From positions 88,059 through 152,058 of the forward strand of contig WTPW01000712.1 of NCBI GenBank assembly GCA_009809945.1: a DNA stretch of 64,000 bases. Reading direction: 5' to 3'. Numbering within the stretch: the first letter of the stretch is position 1; each line of letters opens with the position of its first letter. Positions 48,332 to 59,999 of the stretch are shown here, piece after piece. Source of the DNA: Gigaspora margarita (Eukaryota > Glomeromycota > Glomeromycetes > Diversisporales > Gigasporaceae). The notes under the pieces are model-generated. The model did not search any database. It worked only from the letters and a program-made list of their open reading frames with translations, and was not told where the DNA came from. The position numbers were made by a program, and so were the translations under genes.

Positions 48332-49090
48332 CTATATATTGCAAAAATGTCTTTGTTCCAAAATAAGCTATTCCAGATTAATAATAGTTGCTATCAAATT
48401 TCACTATTATAATGCTTAAGTAATTTGTTCAGAAAATCAAAATACATGCACTCCAAAATTTTTATCCAATTGGAGAACTTTTTATTATTTGATTTTTAAT
48501 TTTTATACTCAAAGAAAATGATAATTTCTTAGGATTAATATATGTGTAGCCATAGGCTACATGTAGCCATACTATTGATATAGATTTTTTATAGAAAATT
48601 TTGTAGTCTTAGGGTTAGAGTTAGAGTTAAAATTAAAATTAGTATTAAAATTAGAGTTAGGTTAGAGTTAGGTTAAGGTTTTGGTTTAGTTTAGAATAAA
48701 ATCACGAGAGGAGCATTTTTGCTTAGTAACACAACAGGGGTTACCCTAGTAAAATTTTGAGATATATAAATAATTTTTGATTTCAGCTACACATAGCCAT
48801 GGCTACAAATAACTTCTCACATTTCTTTAAAATAAATATTTATTAAGTATAAAAATTAAAGTCAAATAATAAAAGTGTTCTGATTTGGATGAATTTTGAA
48901 TTACCTATATTTTGATCTCTTGAACAAGTTTATTTAAGTGATAATAATTGATTTACATAATAGAATTTAGACTTTACTATGTAAAACTAGTAGCAATTGA
49001 CCAAATATTTATTATATCTAAAAATAAGCTACTCTGATTATTATGTCCAAAATTAGGCAAAAAAAGTAGCTTATTTTTGGAAGCATATAG
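48332..49090. mobile_element. Palindromic element, same family as 62583-63086
   Basis: Arms share CAAAATAAGCTA, CTTAAGTAA, AATCAAAATACATGCACT and AACTTTTTATTATTTGATTT with the element at 62.6 kb and mirror each other. The left end follows TA at 48330. The centre has been split by another dyad element (48545-48805). Confidence 0.65.
48545..48805. mobile_element. Nested TGTAGCCAT dyad element
   Basis: The left end TGTGTAGCCATAGGCTACAT is mirrored by AGCTACACATAGCCATGGCT on the right. The core contains TTAGGGTTAGAGTTAGAG. Boundaries are approximate. Confidence 0.5.
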
Positions 49091-49099
49091 TTATATAGA

Positions 49100-50428
49100 T
49101 TATTTATATAATAACTGTCTGTAGCCTCTAGAAGTTCTAGTAATTTATTAGCTTGATTAATAACATCTTAGTTCTAAAACTGGATATTTTGAATATAAAA
49201 AATGTATATTAAAAGAATTTAATAAGATACTAATAAATAAATGTTTATTATATTTTTAATTAAAATTAAAAAAGAATTTTTTTTGATTCTATTAGTAGTA
49301 AGAACATTAAATTAGCTTGATGTGTTCCAAATACTTGGATTTAAAAAAAAGAACATAAGAATATACAAATTATATAAAGAATGATTATTAATTATTGATT
49401 ATAGTTCTTTATATAATAATAAATTAAAATTTTTTATATTCACTATTTCATAAAATGTCTGGATTGACAGGTAAATTGCTGCTAAAAATAAAACATAACA
49501 AATTTTTCCTATAAAAATTTTTATTCTAATTAGCTAAAACTACTTTGAAGAGCTCAAGCTACTTATTATACTCAATAATAGCAGTATGATATATATCTAA
49601 CTATTTTACCAAAAAGCATAAATTCAATTAATAGCTATAAAATATGCTATTTGATCCATATTGAGTTACAATATCTTTACTGCATTATTTCAAAAATCAG
49701 TACTATAAGTGGATCATAAAGTCAACTTTAAATCATATTATAAAAGGTATCTTTACGTTATAATTATATAATTTATTATGATTGTTATTTAAAATATCTT
49801 TTCTAATATTAAATTTGATCATAAAGACAATCCTTTACACTATTTTGTAACAAATTTGCCTGCAAATTGTTTTTTTTACAATTTAAAAGATAAGGTATAT
49901 AGCATTATAAGTTGACTAATTCATTTATTTAAAACTTTTCTAAAAATGTTAATATTGTTAAGATACAGTCTTTCCATTTTTGATTGTTGTTTAGTATTGG
50001 AGGCTTGTAAAAATCATATTCTTTTATTACCTCAAATATGCAAAATGCATAATCTTGCTCTAAAATAACTGGCAAAAAATTTTGGAGTTAAATTATGAAA
50101 ATGATAGGCAACTGCATACTGGGAAAGGATATTATGATCAATGTTGCTTAGTGATTTTGAGGAAATTTTAAAGAAATTCCACAAAATAATAATTGTTTTA
50201 TGGTTTAATAAAATTTGGGCAAAATACAAAAATTGGTCAAAAACATTTTAGCAAGCAAAGTTGCCTGCTGGATGGATTAATCTACTATAGTTTCTAATGC
50301 AAATAATATATAAAACTGTCTTAGTGAGGTATTGATTTTAGAATATATCGCTATACCATTTGGATTTTATCTTTACCATACTTGATGGCGTAATTTAGCT
50401 AATTATTATACTGCCGTAATTTTTGTTA
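49100..50428. other. AT-rich, no gene recognised
   Basis: No repeat pair or protein motif could be supported. Confidence 0.4.
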
Positions 50429-50430
50429 TA

Positions 50431-50614
50431 CAGTCTACTCCCGCTATAGTCACACTGTCTGGCAGAAACCTAATGTGACTATAGCGAGAGAAACATAATA
50501 ATAGTCACATCATATGATTATAATGAGAGTTAATTTTATATTACTGCAAATAATTGGTATATAGTCTCAAGAAAATGTGACTATTTCGGGTGTGACTATT
50601 GTGGGAGTAGACTG
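50431..50614. mobile_element. 184-bp pogo-type MITE
   Basis: The ends are CAGTCTACTCCCGCTATAGT and the reverse of TATTGTGGGAGTAGACTG, flanked by TA (50429-50430 and 50615-50616). Same type as 37885-38055 but with better preserved CpG. Confidence 0.9.
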
Positions 50615-50899
50615 TACTATACAATTCAATTCTACTATACATAAGCATTTAGAAATAAAAATTATATGAATTTCAATAATATGCATGCATTTTACACAGT
50701 GCTAATAAATAATTGCACTTTTTTTTAATCAAGAGACTATCACCATTTTTATTGCATTCATTTCTGGCATAAATTTAGAGTGTATTTAGTAATCACTATA
50801 TAAACTTCATATCTATTTATAAAATTGAAAATTAATCTAATCTTAAAATTTTAATAACCCTGTAAGAAAAGTGGTACAGGTGGTAGTACAGGTTGGTGT

Positions 50900-51180
50900 C
50901 AGAAATGCTTAAAATGGCATGGATCGTGTAGTATATTTTATGGAATAGCACAGTAAAAATGGTACAGATTTATGGCAAAGGGTGGCACATAATATCACGT
51001 TATATGAAATGCCGCATTCAGATAGCATGTATGTGTACATTACACACATATTGGCTTGTGATATGTGGATGGTAGTAGCAGACGGTCTACAGGCATGTAC
51101 CAAATCATGTGATTTTGCATGTATTCTTATATCACATGATACATACGTATGTACGAACTACGAAACGACACACTAATATT
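50900..51180 (-). repeat. Dispersed repeat D, uninterrupted copy
   Basis: Read on the minus strand, 51150-51070 contains GTATCATGTGATATAAG, TACATGCAAAATCACATGAT and TTGGTACATGCCTGTAGACC. The second copy is split by the mariner element at 56897-59571. This copy therefore shows the empty target site with a single TA. Confidence 0.75.
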
Positions 51181-52838
51181 TTTTAATAAAAATTAAACAG
51201 CAAAATTAATTGCTAAATGCAATAATAAAATTGCTGCAAAGACAAATTACAACACAATGAAAAATTTAATTGCACATTTTGAATTTAATTATCAATAAAT
51301 ATAATTTTTAATGTCCAATTTGCATCTTGCTCAAAGTCGGAATAACAAAATAAATACATTACTCTGAATATACTGACAATTTTTTCATAAATAAAAAAAT
51401 TTAAAATGTCGATAGAATAAATTATAATGATATTTATATTGGAAATTTGAAAGATTTTGAGAAATAAATGTCGATATAGAAAGATTTTACCATGTCGTCG
51501 TTATATCCAGATGTCGATATAACTAGAGTGATTGTTAATCAACTAGCAAATTCTGATTAGGTGAATTTGCACTTGTATGCAACATGATGTAATAGAGACA
51601 TCATAAAAAAGTTGTTTACAAAAAAAAATATATCAATTTTTATTTTCTTCACTTTTAAAAAAAAAGCACATACCAATTACTTGATATAACACTTTCGTTA
51701 TTTTTTAATAAAAAAAGACATACCAGTTGATCGAGATGTCACATCTAATTTTTTATCATATGATTTTTATAAATTACACAAATCGACGAAATCACATTTT
51801 TAAAATTTTCACCCAACGTCTTAGTCATAACATACAACTTTCTTTAAACAAATAAGCTACCAGGGCTTCAATAAATCGAACAGTGTAAAAGATATGAAAA
51901 CTAACGTCACCCTGTAAGGTACGACCTCTTCAAAGATGGGCAATTATTTTGCCTTCTTTTGCATGATCTTTTGGAGCTTTCAAGATCTTGACGTGAAAAA
52001 TAGCTTGTTAGATGCGCACAAGCAAGAACTTTTTGTGAAATGCATCTTCGAAAGGAGTGTATCTTATAAAAAATATGGAGAAAATTAAAAAAACTATTTT
52101 ATAGTAATTAGATTCAAATTTTGTTAATTAAATTTTATTTTTTTTAGCACAAAAATATAATGCATTTACAGTAAACACATTCGAGGAATGTTATTTTGTT
52201 TATTAAATGTCTTTGGTTTATAATGCTTTATATAATATATAGTTTCTAAAATATTTTTTTAAAATTCATATATTCATATGATCAATTTTTAGTTTGTGCA
52301 TTATATGGTTTGATGTGCTATATTGGGTCATAGTGGTGATGAAAAGAAGCGACTTGGGTTAGAAGCACAAATTAGACCATCTTCATCTTCATTTCATAGT
52401 TGGGCCGAGTTGCAAATTTTTTTTTTGTTTTTTTTTTCACTTCATTTTTGGTATTTTTACTTTTTCATTTTTGTATAGGTTTTATTTCTTGCCAGACCAG
52501 GTTCTATTGTTACAACTTCACAAAAAATGTTGCAAATTTTGTCTTGGATTCACATATGTGATTTTTGAGGTTAAATAAATTTGTTTTAAATAATAATTCA
52601 AATAATTTATAATTAGTAAAGTTAAATAGGCTGTTATGTGGTTTATACTTGTAATAATCGATGATTATGTTGTAAATTAATTTCAATAAATTTTAATAAA
52701 TTAATAACTTTTATATAATACAACTTTAATAAATTAATAAAATTTTATTTAATTATATTTCGATTACAATTTTTTCTTAAATAAAAAAAAAGTGATTTGA
52801 TTTGTAATTTAATTCAATACTACTATCTAAATACAATT
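51181..52838. other. AT-rich, no gene resolved
   Basis: A GC-richer island at about 51900-52070 (ACGTCACCCTGTAAGGTACG, TCTTGACGTGAAAAATAGC) might be an exon remnant, but no frame is convincing. A short TTGATCGAGATGTCAC word at 51730 recurs in reverse at 53535. Confidence 0.3.
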
Positions 52839-53170
52839 ATGATGTTCTTGCAAGATGCATTGGTTTATGCTTTTGTCCTTCTGATTCAAGTTTATTATTC
52901 CAGAACACCAATATGATGTTCTTGCAAAGTGCACTGGTTAATGCTTTTTGCCCTTCTATTATTTCAAGATCCAGAAAAGTCAACGTGATGTTCTTGCAAA
53001 GTGCTTTTTGTTTCTTTGGCCCTATTATTCTAAGATCTAGAAAAATCTACATAGTGTTCTGCAAAGTACATCAAGTTTATTGTTCTGGCTTATTATTCTA
53101 AAGAAGTCAATGTGGGGTTCTTTCAAAGTACATTGGCTAATACTTTTTTTCTTTCCAAGCATAATCTAAA
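52839..53170 (+). repeat. Five-copy minisatellite, 59-73-bp units
   Basis: The units begin ATGATGTTCTTGCAA at 52839 and 52912, then TGATGTTCTTGCAAAGTGC at 52985, GTGTTCTGCAAAGTACATC near 53055 and GGGTTCTTTCAAAGTACATT near 53115. They include TTATTCTAAGATC-AGAAAA between starts. Units become shorter and more divergent to the right. Confidence 0.8.
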
Positions 53171-53793
53171 AAAGGCTGTTAACAGTTTTGTAAACCTGTG
53201 TAGTTAAGCGGCTTTAAATCTCAGTGCAAAAATATAGTCTTTTCGTAGTGAAAATTTTTATTGACTTACTTATTGTGAAACAAAAGGGCATCTTTGAAGG
53301 CAAGATTCTTTTTGAGTTTATTATTTTTTTTACTTTAATGTTAAACATAAGGATAGAGTATTTTTATTTACAAAATCATTTCATGTTGTACAAAATAATG
53401 TTTCCTTTTAGGAAACCCTGAAAATGATGATTGAAAATAGGCTACCATTGTAATTTACTATAAAAATTGAGAATTTCATATGAGTGTCAATCACTCAAAT
53501 TTCATAGTAAAAAATTTATTCACCTGATCTGCGTGACATCTCGATCGACTGATACCTATTATTTAATAAAATACTTTCATTATTTTTTAATAAAAAACAT
53601 AGGCCTTTGTTATTTTTTAATAAAATATTTGATATTATATCTTTTACTATAAAATCAGCATACTGACCTTCTTTATATGTAACTTACTTGTCAGTGGAAC
53701 CACACGCCTGGCTATATTAGTTTATAAGCTTATACATCATATTTCTATATACCTAATACATTTTAATTTGGAACCATAATAACTGAGCCGATC

Positions 53794-56527
53794 ATGCCAA
53801 AAGTGAATAATGAGTTTGAATCTTTAGAAGCTTTCAAAGATGCTGCTAAATCAGCTGATAAGTATAGAGGGTTTGCTTTTTCAAGAAAAGATAGCAACCT
53901 TACTAGACATAATGGCAAGTCACTCTTTATTGTTTTACAATGTATGAAAGTTAGAGAATGGCGTAACTGTTGGAATATAATAGAGGAAACTCAAAAAAGA
54001 AAAAAGAATACTAACCGTGATAGTTGCCCATATGTATTAGAGTTACAGCAACAAAATGTCAATTAGTTACAGATATTCAAAATACTGAAATAATGTGGGT
54101 TGTCATGAAGGCTATATTTAAATATAATTACTCCATGCTTGTGTCGGAAGAAGTTGCAACCTTTCCTCAATATTGTTCTATGAGCTTAAGTCAAAAAATT
54201 CTTGTAAAACAGTTACATGATAATAATACACCTACTCGGGTCATAACAGCAGCTGTTAACAAGACTATAGATGGTGGAATAATTCTCTCAAAGGATATAA
54301 TTAATGAACGTGCTTGTATTAGGCTTGCTTTGAATGAAGGTTACAATAATGTTTCTACCCAAACATTATTAAGACTTTTTAAAGAGCGTGACTATATGGT
54401 TGTGGCTCTTAAAACAGCAAAAGGATATTTAACACATCTTTTCTTTTTGGATATAGAAGCAGCTAAATGTGTTGCTAAGTGTCCTGAGGTTCTTATTGTA
54501 GACTCTACATATCGAACCAATATCTATAAATATCCTCTTGTCAGTGCAGTTGGCATTAATAATATTAGTAATAAAAGAGGAACATTAGAATCATATCAAA
54601 TTGCAATGGCTTGGATTGAAGACAAAAGTGAAGCATCATATACATGGTTCTTGCAAACAGTTCAAAAGAATTTATGATACTTATGGTGGCTTAGTGAATA
54701 TTTTTATGTCTGATAGAGACCAGGCATTACGAAATACTTCAGAAAAAGTATTTCCAAAAACTAATAAGATGTTTTGTATTTGGTATCTTCTGGAACAAAA
54801 TTTAAAAGTTAATTGCTACAAACTTTTTAAAACTAATGATGATTATGAGGCATTCAAGAAAGATGTTGAAGCATTATGATTTACAAAAAAAGAAGAAGAA
54901 ATTCCTCAGGCTTTGAACGCTATTGAAAAAGCTGCAAAAAAGTACACTCTTCTAAAAAAATTGAATTATATGGGCTGCCATCAATAGAAATCAAGCAGAT
55001 CTACATTTGAAAAAAATTAATACCTTGACTTTTATAGCATATACATCGATGAATTTTAAAGCTATCTTGATAATTTAATATTCAAAAGAAAGCTTAAATC
55101 ATAAGTTTTCATTTGAATATTAAACTATCAAGATAGCTTTAAAATTTATCGATATATGAGTTGTAAAAGTTAAGGTATTAATTTTTTTTCAAATATAGAT
55201 CTGCTTGATTTCTATTGATGGCAGCCCATATATTCAAACATGGATGAAAAATTTGAAAATGTAGATATTGGCCTATACTAAGTGGTTCTATCATATGGAA
55301 TATCAACTACAGGATGAACTGAGTCATTCCATAGTGCATTTAAATAAGCAATTGAGACAGCAAGTGATTTAAAAAGTGTATTTTGTCAGATTGATCATTC
55401 AATGCATTTATAGTATTTAAAAGCAGCAGTGCATATGGGTTCAAACAAAGTAGCTATTGATCCATTCACTCTTAATAATCCTATATTTTGTGAACTTATC
55501 AGAAATGTGTCAGCATGGGCAATTAACTATATTAAAAAAACAATACAAAAAAAACCAACTGGACATAAGAATGCTGAAGAATGTGAATGCTTGACAAAAA
55601 TTAATTATAAATTATTTTGCAAGCATATGATTTTGATGCATGGCCCATTCCTTTATTAATAATTGACAAAAGGTGGCTTCTTGAGAGACCAGATGTAATA
55701 GAGATTTCACGACCTTCAAAATCTACCATTATAGACTCAGAATTTTATAATACTTTTGTTGATGCAGAGGAGAAATTTCAGAAATTGCCAGATGATATTA
55801 CTAGAACTGAATTTATTACAAAACTACTGAAAACAGTATCAAAGTCAGGTACTAAACAAGGATTGCTTCGAAGTGAACATGAAGATATTGCTGCAAAAAA
55901 AAAAAAAAGAATGCTGAACTGCATGACAAAACTTAAAAAAAACCAAACCATTCAGCAATCAAATATACTTTTAAAACAAATTTTAAATACTGCTCAACTT
56001 TTGAATTCTAAACAATTTGAGGCAAATATTCCAAAATTTATGAATGACCATTTTTCATCAAATATTGATGTGGAAGGGGATGGCAATTGTGGTTTCCGTG
56101 CTATTGCTATTTCGATTGGAAAACCTGAAGACTATTGGCTAGAAGTTAGAAAGCTTATTTATAAAGAACTTTGCACTCGCAAGTCTCATTATATTCAACT
56201 GTTTTTGAAAAAAGAAAAGGAGTATAACAAGATGTTATTTATGGTACAATGGGAAGCTGGCCCTTGTTTTAAAGACCATTGGATGTCCATGCCCTTTTTT
56301 GGATATATCATTACCAATACTTTCAACAACCTGTTCACTATTTTAGCAAATTCCTTTCTCTTATATTTCTTCCTAATAACCTAGCACTAAATCGAAATAC
56401 ATCAATTATCTTCATTTATATTTGTGAAAGGCAACATTTTATAGCTGCAAAACTCAAACCAAATGTACCTGTTCCACCTATCGTAAATAGTTGGGAAGAA
56501 ATATGTTCTAAAAACTGTATTATGTAG
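53794..56527 (+). pseudogene. MULE transposase with SWIM finger and OTU protease domain, decayed
   Basis: The start at 53794 (MPKVNNEFESLEAFKDAAKS) opens a FAR1/WRKY-like N-terminal region. The MULE catalytic core follows: VDSTYRTNIYKYPLVSAVG with D1 at 54501, a W-x-x-D-K-SEASYTWFL block, and FMSDRDQAL with D2 at 54712. A SWIM-type finger CECLTKINYKLFCKHM lies near 55585-55635. The C-terminal part, from about 56060, is an OTU-type cysteine protease: EGDGNCGFRAIAISIG (Asp at 56079, Cys at 56088) and a candidate His in RQHFIAAKL near 56430. MULE transposases move Mutator-like DNA elements. OTU fusions of this kind are common in Glomeromycotina repeats as I recall. The frame changes near 54040, 54660, 55630 and 56290, stops occur at 55315 and elsewhere, and a 262-bp MITE interrupts it. 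Terminal repeats were not found. Not functional as it stands. Confidence 0.8.
54969..55230. mobile_element. 262-bp near-perfect palindromic MITE inside the MULE gene
   Basis: The arms TATGGGCTGCCATCAATAGA and its mirror TCTATTGATGGCAGCCCATA extend inward for about 120 bp with few mismatches. TA flanks at 54967-54968 and 55231-55232. The coding frame of the MULE resumes at the right junction, so insertion came after gene formation. Confidence 0.95.
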
Positions 56528-57735
56528 AAAACCTTATTCTTAGAAAGAATAGCTTGTTTTGGGAGGGAATATGAAAAAGAATGCAAATATTTGTAAAAAG
56601 AAAATTTAGAATGCAATAGTATAATAATAGACTAAATGAATTGAAGTTTCTCATATATTAATGCTGAAAATTACTGCTCATAACTGCAGTTTAGATTCTT
56701 TAAATAAAATATCCTAGGCTTCTACAATTCACATGTATAGTTGCTATAAAAAAACCAATATCTCATTAGAAAAGTAAGGGTTTTGGCATTTATTGTTACA
56801 TGAATTGCTATATAAAATATAATTTATTCGCACCAATTTATTCGCTCTGCATATCAGTTATAGATATGTACGCATGTGTCATGTAATATAAGGGTATTGT
56901 CCGGTGCAAAAAGGTTGATACACGAAAATTATTACCCGATTTTTCCCTCTGATACAAAACCTGAAAATCGCATCATATGAAAATTTCAAATTACAAAAAA
57001 GGTAAAAATTGATTTGAACTTTAATTTTTACACTTATTCGATCATCTTTAATTTCCATGACTGACTTGAAACACGAAAAACTTCTGCTGACTAACAATGA
57101 AAAGAGGATGATCATTAGTGCTCATCAATACTTTTCAGATACTCAACAATGTTCAAATCAATTTCAAAAGATACACTACGCAAGCAGGTTGCTACGGTTC
57201 TGGGTATTAGTGAAATTACAGTTGCACAAGTGAGATTACAGAGTGGAACAAAAATGATAATGAAGATTTCACAACCCAAAAAAAAATCAGCTGAACAAAA
57301 AAAGAACCCGATCTCAATATTGCAGAAATAATCTACAATTTAGTCATCTCTGCAAATACCTCTGGTTCCCCACTTTCAACAATCATATTATGGCATAAAC
57401 TTGAAGAATATAATTATATTCTTTCAAAATAGCGATCACTTTGTACATTACATCGTTTGGGTTATTATTTTGGTTAGGGTAAACATCGAAATATCTTACA
57501 TGAATCACCTGCAAACGTAGCTTTTCGAAACTGCTATTTAAGAAAACAGTTTGATAATTTGCAAGGTAATAATGATGTTCCAGCTAGGCCAGAGGTTTTT
57601 TTGGATGAATCCTATTGTCACCTCCATCATACTTCAAACTATATGTGGGTACCACATTATGGAGTTGTTTGTTCACCAGGGCATGGCCCTTTAATTGTTA
57701 TATTCAGTGCTATCGTTATAATGCGCAATTGTAAT

Positions 57736-58663
57736 TAGGGTTGTAAACTTACAGTAGGTTTTAATTTTTTAATGTAAGGTCATGTAACTTACATATAAGT
57801 ATGTAAGTTAAAATAATATATATTATTATTATATAAATATATTTAAGTATACCATGTAAGTTATAATTATATTAAATATATTTTAATCAAACTAAATTTT
57901 ATTACCATATTGTTGTGAAATAATGGGCATGGCCATTATTTAGGGGTTTGGTCTGAATTAAGCTTAATTTAGGCTAAAATTTGTAATTTCACCCCTGCGC
58001 ATTATTTCGTGACAATACAGTATACTCCAAATATTTTGTATATTACATATGTTATATTAACTATATTAATTTATATAAAAAGAATAAGCTTTCAATGTTT
58101 AATTTTAAACAAATCTTTTTCATTTTTCATTAATTTCTTAATATAGTTTAATACAATTTTCTGACCTATAAAATCTTTATCAAATATTAGAAACTTTTAT
58201 TTGGCAAAGGAAAATCATCCAAGCAGTTCATATAACCTATATTTTAAATATTAGATAATTTATAATTTTTACACAATTATACTGTTGAAAATAACCTAGA
58301 AATAAAAGCTTATTTACTAAAAATTTTTATAATTTGTGCAAAGAAATACAAAATACCTTGTATTTTTTCTGCTTATTTTTTTTAGTAAAAAAATAAGCAA
58401 AACAAGCAAAAATGAAATTATAAGTATTTTAATTCACCTACTAAAAATTATTTATATATTTATCCAATACATTATCAAAAAGTGAAATCTATATTTTTAT
58501 TGCATTATATATTTATTGTAATATTTATTATATCAATATATTTTCAATTTGATTAGATTAGTTTTATAACTTACATACTTACCATACATCATAAATTTTG
58601 GATGTAACTTATATGTAACTTACATGTAAGGTAAGTATGTAAGTTACAACCCTTACAACCCTA
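57736..58663. mobile_element. 928-bp hAT-like element nested in the transposase gene
   Basis: The ends are TAGGGTTGTAAACTTACA and the reverse of TTACAACCCTTACAACCCTA. A perfect 8-bp duplication, ATTGTAAT, flanks it (57728-57735 and 58664-58671). Subterminal repeats of ATGTAAGTTA occur in both orientations. There is no transposase. It carries a smaller MITE. Confidence 0.95.
57910..58015. mobile_element. 106-bp TA-flanked MITE inside the hAT-like element
   Basis: The TIR is TTGTTGTGAAATAATG and, in reverse from the right, TTGTCACGAAATAATG. TA flanks at 57908-57909 and 58016-58017. The core CTGAATTAAGCTTAATTTAG matches 19941-20032. Confidence 0.85.
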
Positions 58664-59634
58664 ATTGTAATACAAATAAAGTTGATGGTAAAATTGTACC
58701 CAATTCTATTTTATTATGGGACCTGTCACTTAAACACTATTGTCAAAAGGAAGAAAACAAACAAATGCAGATAAATGGGAAGAAATTCCTGATGTTATTC
58801 GTAACGCTAATATTGTGGCTGATAATAATGACTATCATGGGAATTTCAACGCTGATATTTTTGAAAAACTTTTTGATCAACTTTGTGCGAATATTTACAA
58901 TCTATATGGACCTGCAGATATTCACATGGATAGAGCCTGATACCATAAACGTCTAGCCGAATTTGTGCCATTATCAAATTCAAAAAAAGATGCATTAATT
59001 GCATAGTTGATGTCAAAGGGTGTTAATATTCCTGAACGTTCTAGTAAAGCAGAACTTTATGAGCTAGTAAAACAAAATAAGACCAAAGTACCTTATGCAT
59101 GTAATCAAATAGCTGTTATGTATAGTCATAACTTATATTACACTCCCCTGTATCACTGTGAGCTTCAACCTATTGAAGGAATTTGGGCGGTTGTAAAAGG
59201 AGAAGTTGCTAGAACTAGTCTGCACCCTAATCTTCTTACTAATAGAAACAAATTATTGTATGTATTTAAAGAAAAGATTAACTCTAAAACTGTTGTTGGA
59301 TTTTGGAGGAAATCACTTGCCAAAGCAAAAGTATATAAAGATTTAGTTGATGATATAATTTTGTATGATAGTGATTCTGAAATTGAAGGAATTAAAGAAA
59401 TTGATGACTAGTAAAATTTTTTGTAGAAGTATAAAACCTTAATAAAAATTGTATTGAAATAAATCTTATAACCTAAGTAATAAAATAAAAAATTTAGATA
59501 GTTACAATAGTATTAAAAAAAATTTTTTTATTATAGACATACTAGTGTATCTATCTTTTTGCACTGGACAATACATGCAAAATCACGTGATTTGGTACGT
59601 GCCTGTAGACCATCCGCAATAACCTACACAGTTA

Positions 59635-59995
59635 ACCCACAAAATTTTTCTGGTCATGTGACTTTGCCATAGTGCAAACCAATTAAAATTTTGATCAGAT
59701 ATAATGTAAAAATTGCGCTTTTTATAATTTTTCATAAAAAATAGCTAATAAATCTAAAGTTTGTCTATGAAATCATCTACTGCACATTAACAAAAAAAAT
59801 TCCTTTCAAAATTTTGGTACTAGTAGCGCTCTAACCAAGCATCTAACCCAAACTCTAACCACTCAATTTATTACTTTAATTCATTCACTTTATTTGATTG
59901 TTTTGATTTTTTTGATTTTCACGTTATATCTGATCTCAAAATTAGATTGATTTGTGCTATATAAAAATCATATGACCAAAAAATTTTTTGTAGGA
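59635..59995. mobile_element. 361-bp TA-flanked MITE, GATCAG(A/G)T family
   Basis: The ends ACCCACAAAATTTTTCTGGT and, in reverse, TCCTACAAAAAATTTTTTGG are flanked by TA (59633-59634 and 59996-59997). Both arms then carry CATGTGA/CATATGA and CCAATTAAAATTTTGATCAG or its relative AATCTAATTTTGAGATCAG. It lies only 60 bp from the mariner element. Confidence 0.75.
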
Positions 59996-59999
59996 TAGC

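Larger units (their letters stand above)
57085..59411 (+). pseudogene. Tc1/mariner-type transposase with long D2-E spacing, split by a hAT insert
   Basis: N-terminal similarity starts near 57085 (NNEKRMIISAHQYFSD). A frame change near 57150 leads to an HTH-like region, TLRKQVATVLGISEITVAQV. The first catalytic block is PEVFLDESYCHLHHTSNYMW, with D1 at 57604. After the hAT insertion (57736-58663) the gene resumes with GRKQTNADKWEEIPDVIRNA. D2 is in IHMDRA-YHKR (58929). A SAP-like stretch follows (LMSKGVNIPERSSKAELYEL), then E in YHCELQPIEGIWAVVKGE (59175). The C-terminus is acidic and ends at 59411. There are 81 residues between D2 and E, compared with 34-39 in classical Tc1/mariner; I recall a DD82E (Sailor) group with such spacing. 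Stops occur at 57430, 57478, 58938 and 59004. DDE_3-type enzymes cut and paste at TA. Not active as it stands. Confidence 0.8.
56897..59571 (+). mobile_element. IS630/Tc1/mariner element, 2675 bp, interrupted
   Basis: The TIRs are TTGTCCGGTGCAAAAAGGTT and, in reverse from the right, TTGTCCAGTGCAAAAAGATA. TA is duplicated at 56895-56896 and 59572-59573. The flanking sequence joined across the element matches the empty site in repeat D at 51.1 kb. It contains a decayed DDE transposase and a 928-bp hAT-like insertion. Confidence 0.92.
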
